Shown one piece after another: positions 36,564 through 44,836 of a stretch of DNA of 64,000 nucleotides. Under the pieces are notes generated by a model, which was not told where the DNA came from, did not search any database, and saw nothing but the letters and a program-made list of their open reading frames with translations. Source of the stretch: Salipaludibacillus sp. CUR1. GTDB lineage: Bacteria; Bacillota; Bacilli; Bacillales; Salisediminibacteriaceae. The translations under genes and the position numbers were made by a program. The stretch spans positions 124,001 to 188,000 of the forward strand of contig NZ_JAIWPE010000057.1 in NCBI RefSeq assembly GCF_021028955.1. Direction: 5' to 3'. Within the stretch, counting starts at the first letter, position 1, and each line of letters opens with the position of its first letter.

Positions 36564-37616
36564 TTATTTTTCAAGGAAGTACTGCAAAATGATATCATCA
36601 AGCCCCGGGAGATTTTCATGCTCGAAGTCCGGAAACAGTTCAAGCCGCTTCGGTGACGTAATCTTATTATAGGCTGCGAACTGTGAAGAAGGCGGGCAGA
36701 TTTCGTCCATAAGCCCGACGCCCATTAAAAACTCTGCTTTGATTCTCGACGCCAGATGCTGAATATCGATATACCCTAGTTTAGTAAATACCTCATGCCG
36801 CCGTTTATGCTGCGGGTCAAATCTGCGGAAATAACGCCTGAGATCCTGATAGGCATCAACCGCCAGATCCAGTTTCCACACGCGCTTGTAGTCGCTTAGA
36901 AACGGATAAACCGCAGCTGCTTTTTTGATCCGCGGCTCCAGAGCGGCACAAACGAGAGCCAGCCCTCCGCCCTGAGACCAGCCTGTTGCCATCACTTCAT
37001 TTTCATTAATATCGGGCCTGTTCATGACGATTTTTGCCAGCTGCGCAGTGTCCAGAAAAACCTGCCGGTAAAAGAGATTATCCGCATGGTCGTCGAGCCC
37101 GCGGGTCACATGTCCCTGAAGGGTATTCCCCTTCACCCCGCCGACATCTTCAGACTGTCCGCCCTGACCGCGCACATCCATAGCAAACACCGTATAGCCA
37201 AGAGCCGCGTAATGAAGCTTATCACTCCAGTCGCCAGCATTCATACTGTACCCGTGGAACATGAGAATAGCCGGATTTTGCTTTGGGGGATGATCGGCGT
37301 TTTCGGCGGCCTCCTCAGAACTGCTGCCTGTGTCAGCTGTGCTGCCGTTATCTCGGGTACTATTTGGGTAAGGAGCCTGGCCGGATTTCGGCATGAGGAC
37401 TTTTACATGAATCCTCGCTCCCCTGACGCCGGTAAAGTACATATCATAACAGTCAGCGATCCCAACCTGAAAAGTGGACGGCATGAGTTCAATTTTCGGA
37501 TCCACCGTGTTCATTTCTTTAAGGGCACGGTCCCAATACTCATTAAAATCAACGGGACGCGGGTTTGTTCCCTGATAATTTTTAAGCTCATTAATCGGCA
37601 TATCGATCATCGGCAT
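36564..37616 (-). CDS. AXE1-family acetyl esterase (acetylxylan esterase / cephalosporin-C deacetylase)
   Basis: A 350-residue alpha/beta hydrolase that removes acetyl groups from xylo-oligosaccharides and related esters. The catalytic triad is Ser214 (GWSQGGG), Asp304 (LMDEICPPS) and His333 (FEHENLPG). No signal peptide is seen, so it is probably cytoplasmic. Family members are about 318-325 residues. The extra length is one hydrophilic insert at about residues 80-113, rich in Ser, Asn, Asp and Glu, between two core strands. The start ATG at 37616 follows AAGGGGAG. Confidence 0.9.
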   Translation of the reverse strand: MPMIDMPINELKNYQGTNPRPVDFNEYWDRALKEMNTVDPKIELMPSTFQVGIADCYDMYFTGVRGARIHVKVLMPKSGQAPYPNSTRDNGSTADTGSSSEEAAENADHPPKQNPAILMFHGYSMNAGDWSDKLHYAALGYTVFAMDVRGQGGQSEDVGGVKGNTLQGHVTRGLDDHADNLFYRQVFLDTAQLAKIVMNRPDINENEVMATGWSQGGGLALVCAALEPRIKKAAAVYPFLSDYKRVWKLDLAVDAYQDLRRYFRRFDPQHKRRHEVFTKLGYIDIQHLASRIKAEFLMGVGLMDEICPPSSQFAAYNKITSPKRLELFPDFEHENLPGLDDIILQYFLEK

Positions 37617-37631
37617 AGCTTCTCCCCTTTT

Positions 37632-38027
37632 CTAATGAATCATGATGTATTTATCAATAATTTTCGTCCAATTTCTTTTTCGCGGCAGCAGCGTTTCATG
37701 TAAAAAAACCATCCGCTCCTGCTCATGAGGAAAGACTTCTTCTACTTTTTCAGCCTGAAGAGCCGCCTCCTGAAAGAGATTCAGCGCCTCAATCGCTTCG
37801 GCATCTTTCTGAAAAATCGACTGAATCGTCAGGTTTTCTTCATTATAAGGGATCAGCCCCTGCATCACACTTTTTAACAGCCTGTCCCCAATATCATGAT
37901 CATTCTTTATATAACATTCACTCACATAATTAATGGCACTTTCTACTTCCGTGAGAAGCTCCTTGTAATTTTTTAAAAACGTCTGCTGAGCCTCAGTTAA
38001 TTGAGTTGAAATAGCCTGCACCTCCAA
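37632..38027 (-). CDS. Helical protein of unknown function upstream of the esterase
   Basis: About 126-131 residues, mostly alpha-helical and acidic, ending LLPRKRNWTKIIDKYIMIH. I do not recognise the family. Its stop is 16 bp before the esterase start, so they may share a transcript. The start is unusual. TTG at 38027 and GTG at 38021 both lie inside the GGAGGTG ribosome site. The codon at the right distance (38012) is ATT, a rare initiator. Confidence 0.65.
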   Translation of the reverse strand: MEVQAISTQLTEAQQTFLKNYKELLTEVESAINYVSECYIKNDHDIGDRLLKSVMQGLIPYNEENLTIQSIFQKDAEAIEALNLFQEAALQAEKVEEVFPHEQERMVFLHETLLPRKRNWTKIIDKYIMIH

Positions 38028-38124
38028 ATTTGCTAATTGATGTCTATTCTAACAAAGTTTCAAGGAGAAGAGGAGGGTGAACAGCAGGTAATCAGGCTAA
38101 CGGCCCTCCAGGAAAGCAGCAACC

Positions 38125-38707
38125 CGGGGAGTTTGTGCTTATAAATGGGGAGTGTGGCGGTATTATAGGGGGCGGGGGGCTCAGCTGGAATGGGAGGCCT
38201 GTATAAGGGGGGATCGGCTATATAACAGAGAGGATAGCTGCATACGGCGGGGGTTTTGCTGTATAACAGGGGGGGGCTGGCTGGGTAGCTGAGGAATTTT
38301 GCTGGGTAGCTGGGAGGATTAGCTATATAACTGGGGATTTTGCTGTTCAACAAGGGGGAGTTGGCTTTATAGGTGGGGGATTGGCTGTTCCACAAGGGGG
38401 ATTTGCTGTATAACTGGGGATTCTGATGCTTAGTGGGGGTTTCTATCGAATGAATGCGGAATTTAGCGGTATAATTGAGGGATTTTAGCTTATAAAATAG
38501 GATTCAGCGGTATGATCAGGGGAACTCTACCTAATAAATCTTGGATACTACCATAAAAATATGGAACTCTACCGTATAGATCGGTAACTCTACCTTATAG
38601 ATGAGTAACTCTACCGTATAAACTCCTAACTCTACCGTATAGATCGTCCACTCTACCGTATAAAACCGCAACTCTACCGTATAACAATTTTCGACAAAAT
38701 ACGCACC
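38125..38707. repeat. 21-bp tandem array 3
   Basis: The right part (38525-38677) has eight units in exact 21-bp phase with CTCTACCGTATAGAT or CTCTACCGTATAAA. The left part, back to about 38125, is a long run of degenerate G-rich units (GGGGATTTTGCTGTTCAAC, GGGGAGTTGGCTTTATAGG), mostly 20-22 bp. The edge is TTCGACAAAATACGC at 38690. This is the longest array, about 27 units. Confidence 0.9.
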
Positions 38708-38799
38708 CGCCATCACACCCCGCTCCGCCCGCCATCACACCCCGCCGACAGCATCTCAGCACCCTCATCCGCTTATCCCCCGCCCCCCTACCACCAGCC

Positions 38800-38833
38800 T
38801 TCGACAAAAGGGGTCAGACCCCCCAGTAATTTC
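38800..38833. repeat. GC-rich intergenic palindrome, copy 6, next to a TGTCGAA heptamer
   Basis: GGGGTC-A-GACCCCCCAGTAATTTCC: the left arm is degraded while the right arm matches copy 1. A TTCGACA heptamer (minus-strand TGTCGAA) at 38800-38806 replaces the left flank. Confidence 0.75.
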
Positions 38834-38862
38834 CAAACCAGTAATCCCCATCCCCCACCTCA

Positions 38863-38903
38863 TAAAAAACGTTTGCGGCGGCCTCACGGCTGTCGCAAAC
38901 GTT
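38863..38903 (-). terminator. fliS terminator
   Basis: AACGTTTGCG / CGCAAACGTT, 10-bp stem with an inner GGCC-rich part, and TTTTTTATG on the minus strand. Confidence 0.88.
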
Positions 38904-38931
38904 CCTCAAAGACTTCTAATTTTAATTACTC

Positions 38932-39501
38932 TTATTTCCGGAAACTTCTCTGACCGCCGCCTGCGGCTGTCAGGCCTTGTTTAGCCTGGGCATACGGATT
39001 CCCTGATGCCCCTTTTGCTGCTCCTCTTCCGGAAGCTCCGGCAGTCACCGCGCCCCCGTTACTTCCCGAAACTGGAGCCGAAGCAGGCGTGCCGCTTCCT
39101 GTATTCCCTCCGGCGCTTCCGTGACGCTGCTGCCGGTCCAGTTTAATCACTTCTTTCCATGTATCGCGGAAGTCCGCCACAAACGTTTCCGCCTGCTTCA
39201 GCGCTTCCACATCGTTGCCCGTATTCGCCTCAACGAGCTTTGACAAAATAAAATCGTACATCTGCATCATATTCCCGCTCACAGCCACGTCTGTATTCAG
39301 CGTCACCATCAGCTCGCGGATAATGTTTTGCGATTTGATTAAATTTGTATTCTTTTCCTCAATGTTGTTCTCTGTAATTGCCTTTTCTGCCCGTTTAATA
39401 AACTTCAGGCACCCTTCATAGAGCATAAGCGTCAGCTCGCCCGCTGATTTCGTCTCTACTGAAGACTGCTTGTACTTCGCGTAAGGATTATTAACCGCCA
39501 T
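38932..39501 (-). CDS. fliS: Flagellin chaperone FliS with C-terminal extension
   Basis: Residues 1-125 form the normal four-helix FliS fold (NPYAKYKQSSVETKSAGELTLMLYEG) that keeps flagellin unfolded before export. Residues 126-189 are an extra Gly/Ser/Ala-rich tail absent from typical FliS proteins of about 130 residues. Near its end the tail repeats the N-terminal motif: NPYAQAKQ at 168-175 against NPYAKYKQ at 5-12. The gene has its own upstream gap and follows flaG, unlike B. subtilis where fliD-fliS-fliT is contiguous. Confidence 0.93.
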   Translation of the reverse strand: MAVNNPYAKYKQSSVETKSAGELTLMLYEGCLKFIKRAEKAITENNIEEKNTNLIKSQNIIRELMVTLNTDVAVSGNMMQMYDFILSKLVEANTGNDVEALKQAETFVADFRDTWKEVIKLDRQQRHGSAGGNTGSGTPASAPVSGSNGGAVTAGASGRGAAKGASGNPYAQAKQGLTAAGGGQRSFRK

Positions 39502-39785
39502 ATCATCGACACCCCTTCAATGTGCTCAGCTGAGCCGACCCTTAAGCCGCCCCATAAATTCACACACAACATTCTTTTACAAATGGCTCCATTAAACTTT
39601 GCGGCTGATTTTCGCTTCATAACGCTCACTGCAATCAACCCCTGATTTAAAATCACCATCACCTTTTTCAGAGACTTTACAATAAAACACTTCCATATTA
39701 AATAACAGCCGTTTGTATAAGAACCGGCTGACTCACTCACCTATCCACTTTATCGGCATCCCCCGCCATCTTTTTAACCGAAAAA

Positions 39786-39812
39786 GCAAAAAGAACCCGT
39801 AAAAACGAGTTC
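39786..39812 (-). terminator. flaG terminator
   Basis: GAACTCGT / ACGGGTTC (minus-strand reading, one wobble) with a TTTT loop and TTTTT tail. The rest of 39502-39831 shows no gene; an overlapping 94-codon frame there is not supported. Confidence 0.7.
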
Positions 39813-39831
39813 CTTCAGCTTAACCATCACC

Positions 39832-40221
39832 TTAAACTTTTTCATCAATAATAATGCCGGCAAACTCAAGCATCGACGAAATCATATCCAGAAACTCCTC
39901 AGGCGGAATCTCTTTCACAACCTCCTCTGTCGAACGGTCAACCACCTTCACCATAGTCCGGTTCAGCACCTCATGCTGCTCAAACTGAAGCGACGTCGAA
40001 CGGAACATCCCTAAATCATTCATCGCCTCCACCGCCTGATCCAGCTCCTCTAGCGACCACTCGCGCCCCTTCACCCGGGACTCATGCTCAGCCAGACGCG
40101 ACGACGTATCCACACTTCCCTGTGCCTCGCCGCTCTCACGCGCCTGCACCGGCCCCCGCTCAGCCTTCACCTGCTGAAACAAATCACTCACCGACATCGA
40201 GCCCATTGATCTCACTTCCAT
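39832..40221 (-). CDS. flaG: FlaG-family flagellar protein (YvyC-like)
   Basis: A 129-residue protein. The conserved C-terminal half covers about residues 75-129 (LNRTMVKVVDRSTEEVVKEI, then PPEEFLDMISSMLEFAGII). FlaG proteins influence filament length, probably through the cap; the mechanism is not settled. The N-terminal half is variable and charged. The ATG at 40221 has proper spacing to AGGAG; other Met codons upstream are too near. It lies between fliT and fliS in the cluster. Confidence 0.9.
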   Translation of the reverse strand: MEVRSMGSMSVSDLFQQVKAERGPVQARESGEAQGSVDTSSRLAEHESRVKGREWSLEELDQAVEAMNDLGMFRSTSLQFEQHEVLNRTMVKVVDRSTEEVVKEIPPEEFLDMISSMLEFAGIIIDEKV

Positions 40222-40336
40222 GTGCATCAACTCCTACTCTTGGCCTTTCCTATTTACTATCGGCAACTCCCGCCGAAGCTTTCACTTTTTCGGGGAAAAA
40301 TCACGTTGTCACCTATAGAATAGGAGAGGGACGACT

Positions 40337-40690
40337 CTACTTTTTCGAATCGAAGAACACACCATCGGCAGTCGGTCCATCATAAGGGGATTCATATTTT
40401 TTACCCGTGCTTTTCCGCTTCTTCAACTGGCTGATATCCATCCGTATCTTTCCCTGGATCGCGTTCATACGCGAGTTAATCTGTTTGTTCATCTCAATGA
40501 GTTCAGTCGCAAGACGCTCATCCGTTTCATTGTCAGGCCTCGTCAGTTCCGTCATCAGCATCTGGCGCCTGCCAAGATAAGATTCAATTGCTTCGATATA
40601 CTCTTCCCGTCCCTCGTCTTCAGGAAGAGGCTGATCCAGATGATCGTGAAGCTCTTTAGTGATGCCATGCAGCTCTTTCAACACTGCCAT
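40337..40690 (-). CDS. fliT: FliT-like flagellar chaperone
   Basis: A 117-residue helical protein. Position (after fliD, before flaG and fliS) and the C-terminal motif YDGPTADGVFFDSKK, similar to that of Bacillus FliT proteins, support the call. FliT is the export chaperone of the cap protein FliD. Sequence divergence is high, so the family assignment rests partly on context. The ribosome site GGAGGGG precedes the ATG. Confidence 0.75.
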   Translation of the reverse strand: MAVLKELHGITKELHDHLDQPLPEDEGREEYIEAIESYLGRRQMLMTELTRPDNETDERLATELIEMNKQINSRMNAIQGKIRMDISQLKKRKSTGKKYESPYDGPTADGVFFDSKK

Positions 40691-40766
40691 ACCGTCCCCT
40701 CCTTTTTAAGAAAATATTTATTCCTGGCGGAAGTCTCAGCCCTTTGTCAGCAAAACATGAGTTATG

Positions 40767-40793
40767 TAAAAAGCAAAGCCGCCGCTTTGCTTT
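40767..40793 (-). terminator. Terminator-like hairpin after fliD1
   Basis: AAAGCAAAGC / GCTTTGCTTT, 10-bp stem, 4-base loop, short T tail on the minus strand. It may only partly separate fliD1 from fliT. Confidence 0.6.
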
Positions 40794-40838
40794 CTTAAAG
40801 CTTTTATTCACCTTATTTAGAATGTGTAAACGTCCATG

Positions 40839-42638
40839 CTACATCCCGCCGTATAATGAGGCAAACAATGATTCGGCCTGGGAGTTGGCTTTTGCGACCG
40901 CTTTTTCCATCGCAGTGAACTGGGCCCAGTAACGCTGTTCCACCTGCTGCATCCGCCGTTCAAAATTGGAAATTTTGTCATCCAGGCTGTTCAGTTCACG
41001 TCCGAGGGCAAACTGATGATTAAGGTTCCGCCCTCTGAGGCCGCCGGCTCTCCTGGAAACCTGGTCAATTAATCCATTAGCACTCTCACGAACCCGGCGC
41101 GCCACACCTTTATCGGCCTGAGTCGGCCCGTCTCCGGCAAAAAGCTGGAAGACGGCTTCTGCGTCTGTATCAATCGCCTTCCGCAGTTTATCTTCATTAA
41201 TTTCAAGCTTCCCGCCGTCACGGTAATTACTCGTCGTTGAAATGCCAATTTGCGCAAGCTGGTTAAACGGCGCGTCTGCCCCAGTGTTGACCGGTGTATA
41301 CATGTCCATTCTGAACGTGTTAAAGCCGCTCCTGAGCGTGCGGTCATTCCTGAGCAGCCCGCTCATCGCCCGCTCTTCCCACCTTTCAATTTCGCGGTCA
41401 GTCATCGCATCCTTCTGGTCGTCGGTCAGCGGACGGTAGTCCCGGTAAAACTCCTGGCCAAGCTTTTCATTAACGAGATCGACAAGCTCATTATATTCCT
41501 CTACAAACCCTTTAATCGTATCCATAATTTTATCTGTATCTGTTGAAGCGCCGATCGTGACAGAGTTTTCACCTTCCAGAAAGGTCCCTTGAAGGGTCAT
41601 GGTGACGCCATTCATCGTAAACGTATTGGAGTGGCGGTGTGTGGTCAGCCCGTTGACCGTAAATTCAGCGTTCGTGCCCCCGCGTTCCGGGGCGGACCCG
41701 AGTTGAAGCGCCTCAGTAAAGAAAGCTCCCTGAAATACGAGTTCACGCTCTTCCCCCTCCGGTCTGAACTGTCCTGTAGACGTGCGGCTCACCGCGATTT
41801 TATCCGAAAAGTTGTCATAAAAGACGTTAATGCCGGCAGCGGATTTGTTCATGTCGGCGATAACTTGGTTCAACGTCTGGTTGCCTGTGATCATGAACGT
41901 CTCGGTGACGGCTTCCCCATTGGCGTTAAAGGTGGTGATGCTGGACGATGCGAATTGATCGGGGCCGTTTTCATCTTCTGTAAAGGCAGTCACTTCTACC
42001 TTTGCTTTGGCGGCCAGTTCTTTTCCGAACACGAGCTGTCCGTTTTCTTTGTCAATCATGACCTGTGTCGCCCGGATGTTCCCTTCGCCGAATTCTTCCA
42101 CAACTTTATAGGAGACGCCGTTTACTTTAACAACGACTGAATCCGGGTTGCCTAACTCCTGGTTCAGATCGATGTTAGTGTGTTTCTGGTCAACGGTGAT
42201 TACCTGTCTGTTCACAATTCCAGTTTGCCAGAAGCTTCCTTCTGCGAAGTTCTGGTCTTTCAGCGGCTTTGCCGGATCGATTTTGCTGCCATCCGAGATG
42301 GGATCGGCACTGGCGTTGGATGCCGCTGAGGCGAGCTGCCTGACTTCGCTGACTCTGAATGATGCCCCGCTTGCCGTCGCTGCAGCTGTGGCGCTGACGA
42401 GCTGGTCGTTCGTACTCGACGCCTTTTTCGCTGTCATATTCGACCGGCGGAGAATCGTATCGAAAATATTTGTCCGGAATGTATCCAGCTTTAAGTTAAT
42501 CTCACGGAACTGTTCCATTTTCCATTCAATCTGCTGCTGATCCTGCTTCATCCGGTCCATCGGCATCCTCTCGGCCCGCATTAAATCCTGAACCATCTGA
42601 TTAATATCCATACCTGTGGCAAATCCTGATAAACGCAC
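40839..42638 (-). CDS. fliD: Flagellar filament-cap protein FliD, paralogue 1
   Basis: A 599-residue cap protein (HAP2). The conserved N-terminus is MRLSGFATGMDINQMVQDLM. A FliD_N coiled coil lies at about 1-100, the variable exposed domains at 120-390, and a C-terminal FliD_C coiled coil at 440-599. GTG start at 42638 with AAGGAG 9 bases before. It lies downstream of a second, shorter fliD at 42885. The two share both ends (MDINQMV and RMQQVEQRYWAQFTAMEKA) but differ in the central domains. Confidence 0.93.
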   Translation of the reverse strand: MRLSGFATGMDINQMVQDLMRAERMPMDRMKQDQQQIEWKMEQFREINLKLDTFRTNIFDTILRRSNMTAKKASSTNDQLVSATAAATASGASFRVSEVRQLASAASNASADPISDGSKIDPAKPLKDQNFAEGSFWQTGIVNRQVITVDQKHTNIDLNQELGNPDSVVVKVNGVSYKVVEEFGEGNIRATQVMIDKENGQLVFGKELAAKAKVEVTAFTEDENGPDQFASSSITTFNANGEAVTETFMITGNQTLNQVIADMNKSAAGINVFYDNFSDKIAVSRTSTGQFRPEGEERELVFQGAFFTEALQLGSAPERGGTNAEFTVNGLTTHRHSNTFTMNGVTMTLQGTFLEGENSVTIGASTDTDKIMDTIKGFVEEYNELVDLVNEKLGQEFYRDYRPLTDDQKDAMTDREIERWEERAMSGLLRNDRTLRSGFNTFRMDMYTPVNTGADAPFNQLAQIGISTTSNYRDGGKLEINEDKLRKAIDTDAEAVFQLFAGDGPTQADKGVARRVRESANGLIDQVSRRAGGLRGRNLNHQFALGRELNSLDDKISNFERRMQQVEQRYWAQFTAMEKAVAKANSQAESLFASLYGGM

Positions 42639-42780
42639 CTACCACCACTCCTTATCCTGTATTCTGTTGTCATTTCTATAGTTTGAAACCTCTGCGAATT
42701 TCTGCAGAGGCTATCCATCTATTAGCTATATCGGCTCACGCGAAACAGAAGTTAACACAAACGACCGGATATAGGTATTT

Positions 42781-42817
42781 GGAAACAGCTGGGGGGTCAG
42801 ACCCCCCAGCTGTTTCC
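42781..42817. repeat. GC-rich intergenic palindrome, copy 7 (most complete)
   Basis: Perfect 18-bp arms around one base: GGAAACAGCTGGGGGGTC, A, GACCCCCCAGCTGTTTCC. It lies between the two fliD genes, beside the fliD2 terminator. Confidence 0.9.
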
Positions 42818-42820
42818 AGC

Positions 42821-42858
42821 AAAAAAACTGAACCGGGGTCCTTACTCCCGGTTCAGTT
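42821..42858 (-). terminator. fliD2 terminator
   Basis: A 12-bp stem AACTGAACCGGG / CCCGGTTCAGTT, 9-base loop, minus-strand tail of seven T residues. Confidence 0.9.
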
Positions 42859-42884
42859 TATCGCGTCTCTACCTATAAACTTAT

Positions 42885-44468
42885 TTACATCTGCTGGCCT
42901 CCGCCCATGAGCCCGCCCATTTGGGACATTAATTGTTCGGCCTGCGCGTTCGCCCGTGCCATCGCCTGTTCCATGGCGGTAAACTGGTTCCAATAACGTT
43001 CCTCCACTTGCTGCATACGACGTTCAAAGTTTGAAATACGGTCATCGACCTGGTCTATTTCACGCCCCAATGTAAATTGTTGATTCGATGCCATGTCCGA
43101 ACGCCCTGCCCGTCTGCCGATTTGTTCGATGCTTCCTGCAAGCGTGTCACGGATCCGTCTCGCGATTCCCCGTTCCCCTGTCTGCTCGCCGTCAGCAGCG
43201 AAGAGCTGATGGACCGCCTGCGGATCCTCTTCGATCGCAGCACGGAGCTGGGCTTCATCCACTTCGAGGCGCCCCCTGTCCTGGTAATTGCTCGTCGTTG
43301 TGATCCCTATCTCCGCAATCTGTGTAAAACTGGCAGCTGGATTTCCGCTGTCAACCGGTGTATAGAAATCCTGGCGCATCTGGTTCAAGGCCCCGGTAAG
43401 CATCCTGTCATTGCGCAACAGCCCGCTATTGGCACGCTCCTCCCACAACTCAATTTCACTTTCGGACATCTCTCTCCGCTGCTCATCCGTAAGCGGCGCG
43501 TAATCACGGTAATACTCTTCAGACACCTTTCCGCCGACCATTTCAATCAGCTCATTATACTCTTCGACAAATCCCATCACCGTGTCAAAAATATCATCTG
43601 TATTATTAGCTACACTGATAGTCACAGGATCTGTAAACTCATCGTTCAAGGAAATATTCAGCCCGTTAATCGTAAATTGATTGCTTTGCCGCTCCATCTC
43701 CATGCCGTTAAATGTAAACGACGCGTTACGTCCGGCCGATTCATTCGCCTCGTCCAGATTGAAAATCTCAGTTAAAAACTCTCCGGATCCCCCTTCTTCC
43801 GTTCCAAAGACAATTTCCGGATGATAGCCGTCCCCATTTTGTTCAGTATTGTAGATCCCCGTCTCTGTCCTGGACATAGAAATTCTCTGGCTCTGGTCAT
43901 CGTAAAACGCCTGCACGCCAAGCTCTGAGCGATTGATCTCTGATAATATATCATTCAAACTGTCATTTTCATCAAAAGTAAACGAGACCTCGACAGCTTC
44001 CCCTTGCTCATTAAAAGTAGTCATTCCAAACTCAATTTTTCCGTCGCCATTTAAATCGACATTCCCTTGCAGCGTTTCTGCCTGGCCGATCAGCCCTTCC
44101 CCGGGATCAAACGTCGCCCCTTCATTTACAATTGAACCATCGCTGAAATTATAAGCGGACTGCGCTCTTTCGACGTCTGAAATTGTATAACTGCCGTTAG
44201 CAGCCCCCGCGGATGCAGATCCGCTTACGAGATTTCCGTTAGAACTCGTTACTTCTTTTGCATCCATATTCGACGCCATAATCACCGAGTCAAAAGTGTT
44301 GTTTCTAAACTGCATTAACTCCCGGTTCACTTCCCGGTAATCCGCCATTTTTAATATAAGCTCCTGCTGATCCTGCTGCATTTTCTGAAGCGGCTGCCGT
44401 TCCGCCTGCATCAGGTCTCCTACCATCTGGTTAATATCCATCCCTGATGCGAACCCTGAAAGTCTCAT
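42885..44468 (-). CDS. fliD: Flagellar filament-cap protein FliD, paralogue 2
   Basis: A 527-residue FliD with N-terminus MRLSGFASGMDINQMVGDLM and the same C-terminal coiled-coil block (RMQQVEERYWNQFTAMEQA) as its neighbour. The middle region is acidic and shorter by about 70 residues. It ends in a Met/Gly/Gln tail (SQMGGLMGGGQQM). A terminator after it suggests separate transcription from paralogue 1. Two caps could serve two filament types or phases, which is inference. Confidence 0.93.
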   Translation of the reverse strand: MRLSGFASGMDINQMVGDLMQAERQPLQKMQQDQQELILKMADYREVNRELMQFRNNTFDSVIMASNMDAKEVTSSNGNLVSGSASAGAANGSYTISDVERAQSAYNFSDGSIVNEGATFDPGEGLIGQAETLQGNVDLNGDGKIEFGMTTFNEQGEAVEVSFTFDENDSLNDILSEINRSELGVQAFYDDQSQRISMSRTETGIYNTEQNGDGYHPEIVFGTEEGGSGEFLTEIFNLDEANESAGRNASFTFNGMEMERQSNQFTINGLNISLNDEFTDPVTISVANNTDDIFDTVMGFVEEYNELIEMVGGKVSEEYYRDYAPLTDEQRREMSESEIELWEERANSGLLRNDRMLTGALNQMRQDFYTPVDSGNPAASFTQIAEIGITTTSNYQDRGRLEVDEAQLRAAIEEDPQAVHQLFAADGEQTGERGIARRIRDTLAGSIEQIGRRAGRSDMASNQQFTLGREIDQVDDRISNFERRMQQVEERYWNQFTAMEQAMARANAQAEQLMSQMGGLMGGGQQM

Positions 44469-44704
44469 CCTATCACCCTTCGTTTTTCAGACAGCCAATA
44501 CTGAAACGGCTGCTTTTTTTGTAAAAAAATATGCTGTAAATTTAAATGGCTGGTCTTCCCTGCCTCATTCAGCTTCTCTTTACTGAACAGAGAGAGACTT
44601 TGGAAATTTGTTGCGGTCTTTTCGGGAACTGCCAGCCCAGCCTCCATTCAGTCCAGCTTCAACTTTGAGAAAGCTATAAAAGTCCCGAAACATCATTGAT
44701 TCTA

Positions 44705-44752
44705 TAAAAAAAACAGAAAAAAGCGTGAGGAATCTCCCACTCTTTTTTCTGT
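44705..44752 (-). terminator. Terminator between array 4 and fliD2
   Basis: ACAGAAAAAAGAGTG / CACGCTTTTTTCTGT (minus-strand reading, one mismatch) followed by TTTTTTTT. No annotated gene ends here: the lipase has its own terminator at 45104. It would stop transcripts crossing array 4. The rest of 44469-44836 shows no gene. Confidence 0.8.
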
Positions 44753-44836
44753 TGTCGACCATTCCTATTGATTCTGATCTTAATATCGGCCATGCAATTG
44801 GAATGTTTAGCATCTGCTTTAATTTTTTTGGAATAT

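Noticed and set aside
38531-38807. Minus-strand frames of 61 and 70 codons over array 3
   Set aside because: Same period artefact (VELPIYT-type heptads); no start signal and not conserved in sequence between arrays.
39456-39740. 94-codon minus-strand frame overlapping the start of fliS
   Set aside because: Overlaps fliS in another frame, lacks a ribosome site and has no recognisable domain.
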